From assembly GCA_017410455.1 (NCBI GenBank), contig JAFQQT010000004.1, forward strand, positions 1 to 64,000: DNA of 64,000 bases. The letters run 5' to 3'. The notes beneath the pieces were generated by a model that ran no database searches, was not told the DNA's origin, and saw only the letters and a program-made list of their open reading frames with translations. The DNA comes from Clostridia bacterium (lineage in GTDB: Bacteria > Bacillota > Clostridia > Christensenellales > Aristaeellaceae). Below, one piece after another: positions 33,840 to 42,617 of the stretch (the stretch's first letter is position 1; the number at the start of each line of letters is the position of its first letter). The position numbers and the translations under genes were made by a program.

Positions 33840-35846
33840 TCAATTCAGCGCCACCTGCGCCAGCTTGTCGCCATAGTTTGCAAGCGCGACAGATTCCACC
33901 GTCTGCCGTTCCTCCCGCAGCGTTTCATCGCTGCGCAGGCGCTTCATGCAGTTCGCGGCTTCCTCCAGCAGCTTCACATCGCCGTCCAGCAGGAACCCCG
34001 CCAGCATTTCGCCGCTCTGGCGCGTACCCATCAGATCGCCCGGGCCGCGCAGCTCGAGATCCTTCTGCGCCACGAGGAAGCCATCGTTCGTCTCCGTCAG
34101 GATGCGCAGGCGCTCATTCTCGCCGGCCAGCAGGAAGCACCAGCTCTCCGCCGTGCCACGTCCCACACGGCCTCGCAGCTGATGCAGCTGGCTCAGGCCA
34201 TAGCGCTCGGCGTTTTCGATGATCATCACGCTGGCGTTGGGGACGTTCACGCCCACCTCGATCACTGTCGTGGACACGAGCACATCCAGCCTGCCAGCTG
34301 CGAAGTCTGCCAGCACCTGTGCCTTCTCCTCCGCAGGCTGCGCGCCCCACGTCAGCCCGACGCGGAGGCTGTACAGCACGCCGCTGACCAGCTCATCATA
34401 AGTGGCCTGTGCGCTGCGCACGTCCTCGAGCATCTCGCTGTCCTCCACCAGCGGGCACACGACGTAACCCTGCCGCCCATTGGCGACCTCGCCGCGCAGG
34501 AAGCCATACATGTCCTCGCGCTTCCCGTCCGGGACGATGCGGGTCTTCACCGGCGTGCGTCCTGGCGGCAGTTCATCCACCACAGAGACATCCAGGTCGC
34601 CGTAGAGGATCAGCGCCAGCGTTCGCGGGATGGGCGTGGCGGACATGACCAGCACATGGGGTGCTTTCGCGTCAGATGCGCCCTTCTCCTGCAGGGTGGA
34701 ACGCTGCCGCACGCCGAAACGGTGCTGCTCATCCGTCACGACAAGCCCGAGCTTCTCATACGCCACGCCCTCGCTGATCAGCGCATGGGTGCCGAACACG
34801 GCGTTCCACGAGCCGTCCGCGCAGGCCGCGTGGGCCATGCGCTTCTCCTTTGCCTTCAGGCTGCCGATCAGCAGGCCGCAGCGGATCCCCATCGGCTCCA
34901 GCATGGCTTTGGCAGACTCATAGTGCTGCCTTGCGAGGATCTCCGTGGGAGCCATCATCGCCGCCTGATACCCCGCCTTACAGGTCATGGCGATGGCGCC
35001 GAAGGCCAGCGCGGTCTTGCCGCAGCCCACATCGCCCTGCACCAGGCGGCTCATGGCCCGCGTGCCGCGCAAATCATCGGCGATCTCCTTCAGCACACGC
35101 CGCTGCGCCCCCGTCGGCGGGAAAGGCATCGTGCGCCAGAAAGCCTCCGGCGCATCCTCCGCCAGCTGCAGGGGCATGCCATCCTCTTTGTGATTACGCA
35201 TCAGCCCAAGCGCGGCCTGGTACATCAGCATCTGCTCGAAGGCCAGGCGACGGCGCGCCGCTTTGAGGTTCTCCAGGTTCGCCGGGAAATGCGCCTCCCG
35301 CAGCGCGAAGTTCAGCTCGCACAGGCTGTGTCGCAGCCGCAGACCATTGGGCAGCGTTTCCGGGCAGCAGTCATCGACCTGCTCCAGCGCCTGCTCCATC
35401 ATCATACGGAAGGATTTGGCAGGGATGCCCTTCACCGCGCGGTACACCGGCTGGATCGAAGGATCCGACACCCGCTGCCCATTCTGCATGACGGGCCTGT
35501 TGCGGCTGATGCCGATGCGCCCGAAGAGCATCACACTCTGCCCCACTGGCAGCTGCTGCATCACCCAGGGCTGGTTGTACCACACCAGCAGGAGCTTACC
35601 GGAGTCGTCCGTCAGCGTCGCCGTGACGCGGGTCAGGCCATTGTAGCGGCTGAGTTTTGGCGCTTCATTCACCACGCCCATTACCATGACCTCGCCGCCG
35701 GTGGCCTGGGCGCAGGGGGTAATGCGCGTCCGATCCTCGTAGCGCACGGGCAGGCAGTAAAGCAAATCGCGCAATGAGACAATGCCCACTGCGCGAAGGG
35801 ATTCCAATCTTGCGGGGCCAACGCCGCGCATGGAAGACAGCTCCAT
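33840..35846 (-). CDS. recG: ATP-dependent DNA helicase RecG
   Basis: 668 residues. RecG remodels stalled replication forks and recombination intermediates. An N-terminal wedge/OB domain is followed by helicase domains with GDVGCGKTALA, the DEQHRFGVRQR box, SATPIPRTLAL and the C-terminal QLRGRVGRG. It is coupled to fakA, whose stop lies only a few bases upstream, with GGAG for recG inside the fakA end. The fakA-recG order is common in Firmicutes. Confidence 0.96.
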   Translation of the reverse strand: MELSSMRGVGPARLESLRAVGIVSLRDLLYCLPVRYEDRTRITPCAQATGGEVMVMGVVNEAPKLSRYNGLTRVTATLTDDSGKLLLVWYNQPWVMQQLPVGQSVMLFGRIGISRNRPVMQNGQRVSDPSIQPVYRAVKGIPAKSFRMMMEQALEQVDDCCPETLPNGLRLRHSLCELNFALREAHFPANLENLKAARRRLAFEQMLMYQAALGLMRNHKEDGMPLQLAEDAPEAFWRTMPFPPTGAQRRVLKEIADDLRGTRAMSRLVQGDVGCGKTALAFGAIAMTCKAGYQAAMMAPTEILARQHYESAKAMLEPMGIRCGLLIGSLKAKEKRMAHAACADGSWNAVFGTHALISEGVAYEKLGLVVTDEQHRFGVRQRSTLQEKGASDAKAPHVLVMSATPIPRTLALILYGDLDVSVVDELPPGRTPVKTRIVPDGKREDMYGFLRGEVANGRQGYVVCPLVEDSEMLEDVRSAQATYDELVSGVLYSLRVGLTWGAQPAEEKAQVLADFAAGRLDVLVSTTVIEVGVNVPNASVMIIENAERYGLSQLHQLRGRVGRGTAESWCFLLAGENERLRILTETNDGFLVAQKDLELRGPGDLMGTRQSGEMLAGFLLDGDVKLLEEAANCMKRLRSDETLREERQTVESVALANYGDKLAQVALN

Positions 35847-35850
35847 TATG

Positions 35851-37518
35851 TTACTCCACAGCGATCAGGTAGTAGTACAGCGGCTGGCCGCCCGGCAGGC
35901 AGCTCATCTCGCAATCAGGGTACTGCTCGCCGATCTCGGTCGTGATGGCCTCAGCGTCCTCCTTGGAGGTGTCCGCGCCGTAGTAGACGGTGATCATCTC
36001 GTCCCCGTCCTCGACGATGGCCTTCATCATTTCCATCACCACGTCATGCACGCTGTCGCCGGAATACTCGATCTGGCCGTTGTGCATGCCGATGATGTCG
36101 CCCTTGTGGATCTGCACGCCATTGTACTCGCTGTCGCGCACGGCGTAGGTGACAGTGCCGGTCTTGACCATGTTGGCGGCTTCGGTCATGGCGGCAGCAT
36201 TGTCCTCGCCGCTCAGATCGGGCTGGAAGACAACCGCAGCGGCAATGCCCATCGCCACATTCTTGGTGGGGATGACGTGCACTTCCTTCTCGGCCAGCTC
36301 CGCCGCCTGATTGGCCGCGAAAATGACGTTGCCGTTGTTGGGGAACACGAACACGCAACGGGCGTTGACGGCGTTGATCGCGCTGAGGATATCGTCCACG
36401 GAGGGGTTCATGGTCTGGCCGCCCTCGACGATGTGGTCCACCGTCAGCTCGCGGAAGATGTTGCTGAAGCCCTCGCCCAGGGACACGGCAACCATGCCGA
36501 AGTCCTTCTCGGGTTCGGCCGGAGCCGCAGGAGCCGCAGCGGGCTTTGCAGCCTCCGCGGGCGCCTCCAGCTGGCGCTTCATCTCCAGCATGTTGTTGAT
36601 GCGGATCTCCACCAGCTCGCCCAGCTCCAGGCCATACTCAATGGCGCTGCCGGGGTTGTTGGTGTGCACATGCACCTTCGTGCGGGCCATGTCACCCGTG
36701 ACCTGCACGCGGTCGCCGATGCGATTGAGGCGGCGGCGGAAGGAGTCCACGTCACCCTCGGTGCAGTCGTCGCGGAAGTTGATGACTTCGAACTCCACGC
36801 AGTAGATGTTGTGGATCTCGCCGGAAAGGTCGTGGATGTCCTCCTCCGTCACGGCGCAGTCGCCGGCCAGCAGGGCAGCAGGATCGGCGATCTCCTCGCC
36901 GCGCAGCACCGCCGCATAACCGGTGTAGATCAGCATCAGGCCGCGTCCGCCGGAGTCCACAACGCCGGCAGCCTTCAGCGGGGGCAGCATCTCGGGCGTC
37001 TTGCGCAGGATGGCTTCGCCGCTGGTGAGCATCACGTTGATCAGGCCATCGTAATCATCCGGATGGGCCTCGGCATACTTCACCGCATCCTCGGCAACCA
37101 CGCGGGCCACGGTGAGGATGGTGCCCTCCTTGGGCTTCATGACGGCCTTGTAGGCCTTCTCGGCGCCCGCCTTCAGCGCGTAGGCAAACTGCAGGGGCGT
37201 GATGCGCTCAACGCCCTTGAGGGACGTGGCGAAACCACGCAGAAGCTGGGAGGTGATGACGCCGGAATTGCCGCGGGCACCCTTGAGCGCACCCTTGGAC
37301 ACGGCAGCCGCAGCTTCGTCAGCGCGCAGATACTCCCGCGCGTTCACCTCGCGGGTGGCGCTCTGCATCGTCAGGGACATGTTGGTGCCGGTATCACCGT
37401 CGGGAACCGGGAAAACATTCAGTGCATCCACTGCTTCGCGGTTCTGCTCCAGCAGAGCAGCACCGGCCACGACCATGTCGCGCAGCAGCAGGCCATCAAT
37501 GGTCTTATGCGTTATCAA
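35851..37518 (-). CDS. fakA: DAK2-domain fatty-acid-kinase-like protein (YloV/FakA family)
   Basis: 555 residues from a TTG at 37518 with GGAGG six bases upstream; the frame is open further but without a ribosome-binding site. The N-terminal DAK2 kinase domain has NVFPVPDGDTGTNM, ARGNSGVITSQLLRGF and DSGGRGLMLI. A linker rich in Ala and Pro (about 325-345) leads to a C-terminal DegV-like domain. In Staphylococcus FakA phosphorylates fatty acids bound by FakB. Here it lies in the asp23-fakA-recG order typical of Firmicutes. No fakB is in the window. Confidence 0.9.
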   Translation of the reverse strand: MITHKTIDGLLLRDMVVAGAALLEQNREAVDALNVFPVPDGDTGTNMSLTMQSATREVNAREYLRADEAAAAVSKGALKGARGNSGVITSQLLRGFATSLKGVERITPLQFAYALKAGAEKAYKAVMKPKEGTILTVARVVAEDAVKYAEAHPDDYDGLINVMLTSGEAILRKTPEMLPPLKAAGVVDSGGRGLMLIYTGYAAVLRGEEIADPAALLAGDCAVTEEDIHDLSGEIHNIYCVEFEVINFRDDCTEGDVDSFRRRLNRIGDRVQVTGDMARTKVHVHTNNPGSAIEYGLELGELVEIRINNMLEMKRQLEAPAEAAKPAAAPAAPAEPEKDFGMVAVSLGEGFSNIFRELTVDHIVEGGQTMNPSVDDILSAINAVNARCVFVFPNNGNVIFAANQAAELAEKEVHVIPTKNVAMGIAAAVVFQPDLSGEDNAAAMTEAANMVKTGTVTYAVRDSEYNGVQIHKGDIIGMHNGQIEYSGDSVHDVVMEMMKAIVEDGDEMITVYYGADTSKEDAEAITTEIGEQYPDCEMSCLPGGQPLYYYLIAVE

Positions 37519-37599
37519 AGGAATCCTCCGTTCTCGGCCCGCGCCCGGCTGCATTGGCATGCAGGGGGTTCCGGTGCGCCGGGTTTCTCAAAATGGTCG

Positions 37600-37950
37600 T
37601 CAGACGCGAATGCCTTCGACCGAAATCTTCACCTTACGCACCTTCACGCCGGTCATGCTTTCCAGCTTGTAGCGCACGGTATCCTCGATGGTCTTGCCGA
37701 CCTCGGCGATGGAAATGCCGTACTCCACGATGATGAACAGGTCCACGTCGATCATGTCGCCAGCGGCGCGGATCTGCACACCCTTGGAAAGATTCTCCCG
37801 GCCAAGCCATTCCACAAAGCCGTCCTTGGCGCGCTTGGAGGACATGGCTACGATGCCGTAGCACTCCAGCGCCGCATAACCCACGACCTTCATCATCACG
37901 TCCTCGGTGATGAAAATCGTGCCGGTTTCATTCTTGATCTTGCATTCCAT
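37600..37950 (-). CDS. Asp23/Gls24-family envelope stress protein (YloU)
   Basis: 116 residues from the ATG at 37950 (AGGAGG upstream). The Asp23 domain is seen in GTIFITEDVMMKVVGYAALEC, the central DVDLFIIVEYGISIAEV and the terminal VKVRKVKISVEGIRV. These small proteins sit under the membrane and affect envelope homeostasis. Placement before fakA matches the conserved yloU-yloV order. A promoter with a leader of about 110 nt precedes it. Confidence 0.92.
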   Translation of the reverse strand: MECKIKNETGTIFITEDVMMKVVGYAALECYGIVAMSSKRAKDGFVEWLGRENLSKGVQIRAAGDMIDVDLFIIVEYGISIAEVGKTIEDTVRYKLESMTGVKVRKVKISVEGIRV

Positions 37951-38067
37951 GGATGCTTCAACCTCCTTGTGCCAGGGCGTCCCCGGCTGCTGGCGTCTCT
38001 GACGCAGCGCACGCGCATGACCGCATCCGCTACAACACAAAGATACCCATAGTCAGGGTCATTATGT

Positions 38068-38096
38068 AGTATACAGGATTTCTCCGGATTTAGCAA
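38068..38096 (-). promoter_or_regulatory. Sigma-A-type promoter of asp23-fakA-recG-ppk1
   Basis: On the minus strand TTGCTA (38091-38096) and TATACT (38068-38073) are 17 bp apart. The 5' leader to the Asp23 start is about 110 nt long and holds no clear structure I can name. Confidence 0.65.
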
Positions 38097-38188
38097 GGCC
38101 TTTTTTGTTTGAATTGCAAAGGAACCGCCAATTTACACCAACTTTTTTCTCTGCGATATCTCCATGGGAACGAAATTCGTTTTTCTGC

Positions 38189-38217
38189 TTGACAAGCGCT
38201 GCTTTCAAGGCTATAAT
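38189..38217 (+). promoter_or_regulatory. Perfect consensus promoter of the T-box operon
   Basis: TTGACA (38189-38194) and TATAAT (38212-38217) are 17 bp apart. Transcription would begin near 38224, at the foot of the T-box leader. Confidence 0.85.
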
Positions 38218-38223
38218 GGCTTT

Positions 38224-38500
38224 CATCAGGGCAATGAGGAGACGAGTAGCCTGCCCGGTCACGATCTTCAGAGAGCTTCCGGCCGCTGTGAGGAAGCGTT
38301 CGTGCCAAAGAGGCGAAGTACAGCTCCGAGCCATCTTCTGAAGGGTTCGCCTGCGTAGGGAGCATCCGGTTGCGCCGGTTACAGCGCAGGAGGAATGGCT
38401 GTTCCTCGCTGAGGGCTGCGCATATGCAGCCGAACGGAAGTGGTACCGTGATGCATTCATCACCTTCCCCGGATTGTTCCGGAGAAGGTGTTTTTGTTTT
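38224..38500 (+). promoter_or_regulatory. T-box riboswitch, tyrosine specifier
   Basis: The leader has Stem I with the S-turn pair AGTA (38245-38248) and GAA (38315-38317), separated by the GCCT/AGGC helix. A GAGAG segment and a GCTGTGAG apical region follow. The specifier loop reads GTACAG, so the codon in the usual position is UAC (38319-38321, Tyr). The T-box sequence AAGTGGTACCGTG lies at 38438-38450; its UGGU bulge fits an ACCA tRNA end. GGAAG (38436-38440) and CTTCC (38464-38468) can form the antiterminator. The competing terminator is CACCTTCCCCGGA (38461-38473) with TTCCGGAGAAGGTG (38477-38490) and a T-rich tract to 38500. Uncharged tRNA-Tyr should allow read-through into the aminotransferase and tyrS. 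Confidence 0.88.
38461..38500 (+). terminator. T-box regulated terminator
   Basis: A long GC-rich stem with a 3-nt loop is followed by TTTTTGTTTT. It overlaps the 3' arm of the antiterminator, so the two structures exclude each other. Confidence 0.85.
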
Positions 38501-38540
38501 CAGCAAAACAGTCCATCATATTGACAGGAGGCTGATTGTG

Positions 38541-39725
38541 ATGAATCTCGATTCCCTGAAGTATGCAAGCCGGTTTGACAACGTCAGCGGCAGCGCGATC
38601 CGCGAGATTTTCAAGCTCATCGCCAGGCCGGGCATGATCTCCTTCGCCGGCGGCAACCCCGCCCGCTCCGCCCTGCCGGATGAGGTATGCGCGCAGATCG
38701 CCCGCGATGTGCTGCAGGCGGACGGCAAGGCCATCCTCCAGTATGGCGCGACGGAGGGCTATGCGCCTCTCCTGCAGAGCCTGAAGGCCTATGTTGAGGA
38801 TGCTGTCGGCTGCCCGGTCGAAGGGATCCTCCCCACCACCGGCTCCACCCAGGGCATGGATCTGCTCTGCAAGGCGCTGATCAACCCCGGCGACGTGATC
38901 CTCGTGGAGAACCCCACCTTCCTTGGCAACATGCAGTGCATGCGCCTGTACGAGGCGAACCTGGTGCCCGTGGAGAGCGACGAGGGCGGCATCATCATCG
39001 ACAAGCTGGAAGAGGCCATCATCAAGCATCATCCGAAGATCCTCTACACCATCCCGACCTTCCAGAACCCCACCGGCAAGACCCTTGCCGCCGACCGCCG
39101 CCAGCCCATTGCGGAGCTGGCAGCCAAGTACGGCGTGGTGGTCGCAGAGGATGACCCCTACCGCGACCTGCGCTATTCCGGCGAGCCGCTGCCCTCCATC
39201 AAGTCCTACGACAATGAGGGCTGGGTGATGTTCCTGGGCTCCTTCTCCAAGATCATCTCCCCCGGCCTGCGCGTGGGCTATATGGCCGGCGATCCCCGCA
39301 TCCTGCGCAAGTGCACCGTAGGCAAGCAGTCCGCGGACGTGCACACCTCCAACCTCACGCAGGCCATCGTCGATCAGTACCTGCGCCGCAATCTCCTGCC
39401 CGATCACATCCGCAGCATCTGCGCCTCCTACAAGGAACAGCTGGACGCCATGCTGGAGGAGCTGGCCACCTTCCCCGCCGGCACCACCTACACCAAGCCC
39501 GAGGGCGGATTGTTCATCTGGGTGGAGCTGCCCGAGCATCTCAACGCCCTGGAGCTGATGGGCAAATGCGTCGAGCGGGGCGTGGCCTACGTCCCCGGCA
39601 CCCACTTCTTTGCCGAGGGCGGCCATCACAACACCCTGCGCCTGAACTTCTCCAACTCCACCGTCGAGCAGATCCACACCGGCATGGCCATCATCCGCGA
39701 GGTCATCGCCGAGGCCACGAAGTAA
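38541..39725 (+). CDS. PLP-dependent aminotransferase (class I/II), probably aromatic amino acid
   Basis: 394 residues from the ATG at 38541 (GGAGG nine bases upstream); the longer open frame runs back into the T-box leader. Fold-type I motifs are visible: [30 protein letters not shown], the [10 protein letters not shown] segment and the PLP lysine in [15 protein letters not shown]. It resembles the 2-aminoadipate/aromatic aminotransferase (AraT-like) group. Control by a Tyr T-box and linkage to tyrS favour a role in tyrosine or phenylalanine formation. This is inferred from context. Confidence 0.9.
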   Translation: MNLDSLKYASRFDNVSGSAIREIFKLIARPGMISFAGGNPARSALPDEVCAQIARDVLQADGKAILQYGATEGYAPLLQSLKAYVEDAVGCPVEGILPTTGSTQGMDLLCKALINPGDVILVENPTFLGNMQCMRLYEANLVPVESDEGGIIIDKLEEAIIKHHPKILYTIPTFQNPTGKTLAADRRQPIAELAAKYGVVVAEDDPYRDLRYSGEPLPSIKSYDNEGWVMFLGSFSKIISPGLRVGYMAGDPRILRKCTVGKQSADVHTSNLTQAIVDQYLRRNLLPDHIRSICASYKEQLDAMLEELATFPAGTTYTKPEGGLFIWVELPEHLNALELMGKCVERGVAYVPGTHFFAEGGHHNTLRLNFSNSTVEQIHTGMAIIREVIAEATK

Positions 39726-39753
39726 ACATACATCACATAAGGAGGATACAACC

Positions 39754-40980
39754 ATGCACATTCTTGACATCCTGAAGGAGCGCGGCTTCATCGCCCAGAC
39801 CACCTTCGAAGACGAGCTGTACAAGCAGCTGGAGGAGCCCACCACCTTCTACGTCGGCTTTGACCCCACCGCTGATTCCCTGCACATCGGCCACTACATC
39901 CCGATCATGGCCATGGCCCACATGCAGAAGGCCGGTCACAAGCCCATTGCGCTGATGGGCGGCGGCACCGCCATGATCGGCGACCCCTCCGGCAAGACCG
40001 ACATGCGCAAGATGATGACCACCCAGACCATTGACCAGAACGTGGAGTGTATCAAGAAGCAGATGAGCCGGTTCCTCGACTTCTCCGAGGGTCAGGCCAT
40101 CATCGTCAACAACGGCGACTGGCTGCGCAACCTCAACTTCATCGAGTTCATGCGCGACATCGGCTCCATGTTCTCGGTCAACAACATGCTGCGCGCCGAC
40201 TGCTACCGCGCCCGCATGGAGTCAGAGAACGGCCTCTCCTTCCTGGAGTTCACCTACATGCTCATGCAGTCCTACGACTTCCTGGAGCTGTTCAACCGCT
40301 ACGGCTGCCGGCTGGAGATGGGCGGCAACGACCAGTGGTCCAACATGCTGGGCGGCGCTGACCTGGTCCGCCGCAAGCTGGGCGAGAAGGCCTTCGCCTG
40401 CACCTTCCAGCTGCTGCTGACCCACGACGGCAAGAAGATGGGCAAGACCGAGAAGGGCGCGCTGTGGCTCGATCCCAACAAGTGCACCCCCTACGACTTC
40501 TACCAGTACTGGCGCAACGTGGATGACAAGGACGTGGAGAAGTGCCTGGGCCTGCTGACCTTCCTGCCCATGGACGAGGTTCGCCGCCTGGGCGCGCTGG
40601 AGGGCAGCGCCATCAACGAGGCCAAGAAGGTGCTGGCCTACGAGGTCACCAAGCTGGTGCACGGCGAGGAAGAGGCGAAGAAGGCCGCCGAGGCCGCTGC
40701 CGCCCTGTTCGCCGGCGGCGCCAACAGCGCCAACATCCCCACCTTCGAGCTGACCAGTGACGAGCTGGCCGCCGATCCCCGCCTGTCCACGATGCTGGTG
40801 AAGTCCGGCCTGTGCAAGGGGCAGAACGACGCCCGCACCCAGATCAAGGCCAACGCCGTGTCCGTCGCCGGCGCGAAGGTCACCGACGAAGCCGCCATCA
40901 TCACGGCAGACATGTTCGGCGAAGACGGCCTGATGATCCAGAAGGGCAAGAAGAACTTCCGCCGCATCATCCTCAAATGA
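39754..40980 (+). CDS. tyrS: Tyrosyl-tRNA synthetase
   Basis: 408 residues. It charges tRNA-Tyr. The class I HIGH motif is [10 protein letters not shown] (HIGH at 44-47) and the KMSKS-type loop is [25 protein letters not shown] and the C-terminal S4 RNA-binding domain (with [12 protein letters not shown]) are intact. AAGGAGG lies before the ATG. It shares the T-box transcript with the aminotransferase 28 bp upstream and overlaps the YigZ gene by 4 nt. Confidence 0.97.
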   Translation: MHILDILKERGFIAQTTFEDELYKQLEEPTTFYVGFDPTADSLHIGHYIPIMAMAHMQKAGHKPIALMGGGTAMIGDPSGKTDMRKMMTTQTIDQNVECIKKQMSRFLDFSEGQAIIVNNGDWLRNLNFIEFMRDIGSMFSVNNMLRADCYRARMESENGLSFLEFTYMLMQSYDFLELFNRYGCRLEMGGNDQWSNMLGGADLVRRKLGEKAFACTFQLLLTHDGKKMGKTEKGALWLDPNKCTPYDFYQYWRNVDDKDVEKCLGLLTFLPMDEVRRLGALEGSAINEAKKVLAYEVTKLVHGEEEAKKAAEAAAALFAGGANSANIPTFELTSDELAADPRLSTMLVKSGLCKGQNDARTQIKANAVSVAGAKVTDEAAIITADMFGEDGLMIQKGKKNFRRIILK

Positions 40981-41618
40981 GCGCCGTGCCTTACAAGACC
41001 CTGCGGCAGGAGGCAGCTGATGAGGTGATCATCAACAAAAGCCGCTTCATCGGCTACGCCTGCCCCTGCGAAACGGAGGAGGAGGCCCTGGCCTTCCTGC
41101 AGAAGATCCGCACGAAGCACAAGGACGCCACTCACAACTGCTACGCCTATGTCATCGGCCGCAATTCCGGCATCATGCGCTACTCCGACGATGGCGAGCC
41201 CGGCGGAACAGCCGGCCTGCCCATGATGGAGGTGCTCAAGGCCCAGGGCGTGGTGAACTGCTGCGTGGTGGTCACCCGTTACTTCGGCGGCATTCTCCTG
41301 GGCGCAGGCGGCCTTGTCCGGGCCTACACGCAGGGTACGGTCATCGCGCTCAAGGCCGCGCAGGTGGTCGTCATGGAGCCCTCCCAGCGCTACCTGTGCG
41401 AGGTCAGCTATCCCCTGTGGGATCGCGTCACCCATGCGCTGAAGACCATGCCGGTGCAGCTGGTTGGCAGCGAATTCACCACGGCGGTCGGCTTTACGCT
41501 CCTGGTGCGCGAGAAGGACGCGGAGCAGATGCTCGAAGACCTTACCCGCCTGACCGACGCAAGATTCGAATACCTGCTGGAAGATGAATCCTACGAGGCC
41601 TGGAATACAGAAGAATGA
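40977..41618 (+). CDS. YigZ/IMPACT-family protein
   Basis: 213 residues from the ATG that overlaps the tyrS stop (ATGA). The N-terminal UPF0029 domain has [44 protein letters not shown] and the [21 protein letters not shown] signature. The C-terminal EF-G-fold domain follows. The family is related to eukaryotic IMPACT; its bacterial function is not established. There is no clear ribosome-binding site, so translation is probably coupled to tyrS. Confidence 0.92.
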   Translation: MSAVPYKTLRQEAADEVIINKSRFIGYACPCETEEEALAFLQKIRTKHKDATHNCYAYVIGRNSGIMRYSDDGEPGGTAGLPMMEVLKAQGVVNCCVVVTRYFGGILLGAGGLVRAYTQGTVIALKAAQVVVMEPSQRYLCEVSYPLWDRVTHALKTMPVQLVGSEFTTAVGFTLLVREKDAEQMLEDLTRLTDARFEYLLEDESYEAWNTEE

Positions 41619-41620
41619 CC

Positions 41621-41670
41621 AGTCGCCGGAGTGGATGGCACGCGCCGTCTCCCCGGCGACTCTTTGTCTT
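41621..41670 (+). terminator. Terminator after the T-box operon
   Basis: AGTCGCCGGAG (41621-41631) pairs with CTCCCCGGCGACT (about 41649-41661), followed by CTTTGTCTT. Confidence 0.75.
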
Positions 41671-41878
41671 CATGCGCAGTTCATAAGGCTCGGATATCAT
41701 TCAGGCGCTTCCAGTTCAGGAAGTAATGCGTCATCACGAGGAAATTCAGGAACACAGCGTGAACCACACCGGGAAGAAAGCCCGCATCAACGACGCGGAA
41801 ACCTTCTGCACCTTTCCGGCAACGTGGAGCGCAGCGCTCGGCAGACTTCCAATGCCAGCGCTTCCCGCCTCAACCCTA
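41671..41878. other. Gene-free stretch with a possible decayed membrane-protein fragment
   Basis: No supported gene lies here. On the minus strand, 41681-41806 can be read as a tail containing AGFLPGVVHAVF, a hydrophobic stretch and HYFLNWKRLNDIRAL before a TGA. The GxxPGVxHA pattern resembles the end of Pmp3/YqaE proteins. There is no start codon with a ribosome-binding site, so it is at best a remnant. Confidence 0.2.
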
Positions 41879-41907
41879 TTGATGCCCTGCGTTCCGTGTG
41901 ATATAAT
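41879..41907 (+). promoter_or_regulatory. Sigma-A-type promoter of the two-component operon
   Basis: TTGATG (41879-41884) and a perfect TATAAT (41902-41907) are 17 bp apart, 32 nt before the response-regulator start. Confidence 0.75.
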
Positions 41908-41939
41908 AGAATCAGAATACAGAAGGAGTTGAAAGGCAC

Positions 41940-42617
41940 ATGTTCACCATCCTCGTCGTTGAAGATGATCTGGCGCTGCAGCGCATGATGTGCGCTTATC
42001 TGGGCATGAAGGGCTATCGCACCGTGCCGACGGCCAACGGTCAGGAAGCGCTGGACGCCATCGAGCGCATCATGCCCGACCTGGTCATTGCCGATGTGAT
42101 GATGCCCGTCATGGATGGCTGGGAGCTGACGCAGGAGCTGCGCGACGCCTATCCCCGCCTGCCCATCATGCTGGTGACGGCCCGCGACAGCCTGGAAGAC
42201 AAGCGCACCGGTTTCAATGCCGGCGCGGATGACTACCTGACAAAGCCCATTGACCTGGATGAGCTCCTGCTGCACGTGGGCGCCCTGCTGCGCCGCGCGC
42301 AGGTGATGAACAGCCACAAGCTGTCCATCGGTGAAACGCAGCTGGATTATGACAGCCTGACCATCCGGCGCGGCACCGTGACCCTGACGCTGCCCAAGAA
42401 GGAGTTCTTCCTGCTCTTCAGGCTCCTCTCCAGCCCCATGCAGATCTTCACCCGCCGTCAGCTGATGGACGAGATCTGGGGTCTGGACGCTGAAAGCGAT
42501 GAACGCACCGTTGATGTACACATCAAGCGCCTGCGCGAGAAGTGCGAATCCTTCCCGGACTTCCACATTGAAACCGTGCGCGGGCTGGGCTACAAGGCGG
42601 TCAGGGACGATGGATAA
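41940..42617 (+). CDS. OmpR/PhoB-family response regulator
   Basis: 225 residues. The receiver domain has acidic residues at 8-10, the phospho-acceptor D52 in IADVMMP, T80 and K102 (LTKPID). The C-terminal winged helix (about 128-222) includes LPKKEFFLLFRLL, the RRQLMDEIWG segment and DERTVDVHIKRLREK. It overlaps the histidine kinase gene by 8 nt, and the kinase in turn overlaps a small alarmone synthetase. The targets are not visible. It could regulate its own promoter, but no clear repeats flank that promoter. Confidence 0.95.
   Translation: MFTILVVEDDLALQRMMCAYLGMKGYRTVPTANGQEALDAIERIMPDLVIADVMMPVMDGWELTQELRDAYPRLPIMLVTARDSLEDKRTGFNAGADDYLTKPIDLDELLLHVGALLRRAQVMNSHKLSIGETQLDYDSLTIRRGTVTLTLPKKEFFLLFRLLSSPMQIFTRRQLMDEIWGLDAESDERTVDVHIKRLREKCESFPDFHIETVRGLGYKAVRDDG

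Noticed and set aside
31667-34222. 851-codon plus-strand frame opposite ppk1 and recG
   Set aside because: His/Leu/Gln-rich antisense shadow; the minus strand has clear PPK1 and RecG motifs.
38062-38506. Minus-strand frames of 133 and 138 codons in the aminotransferase leader
   Set aside because: They overlap a well-formed T-box riboswitch and show no recognisable protein features.
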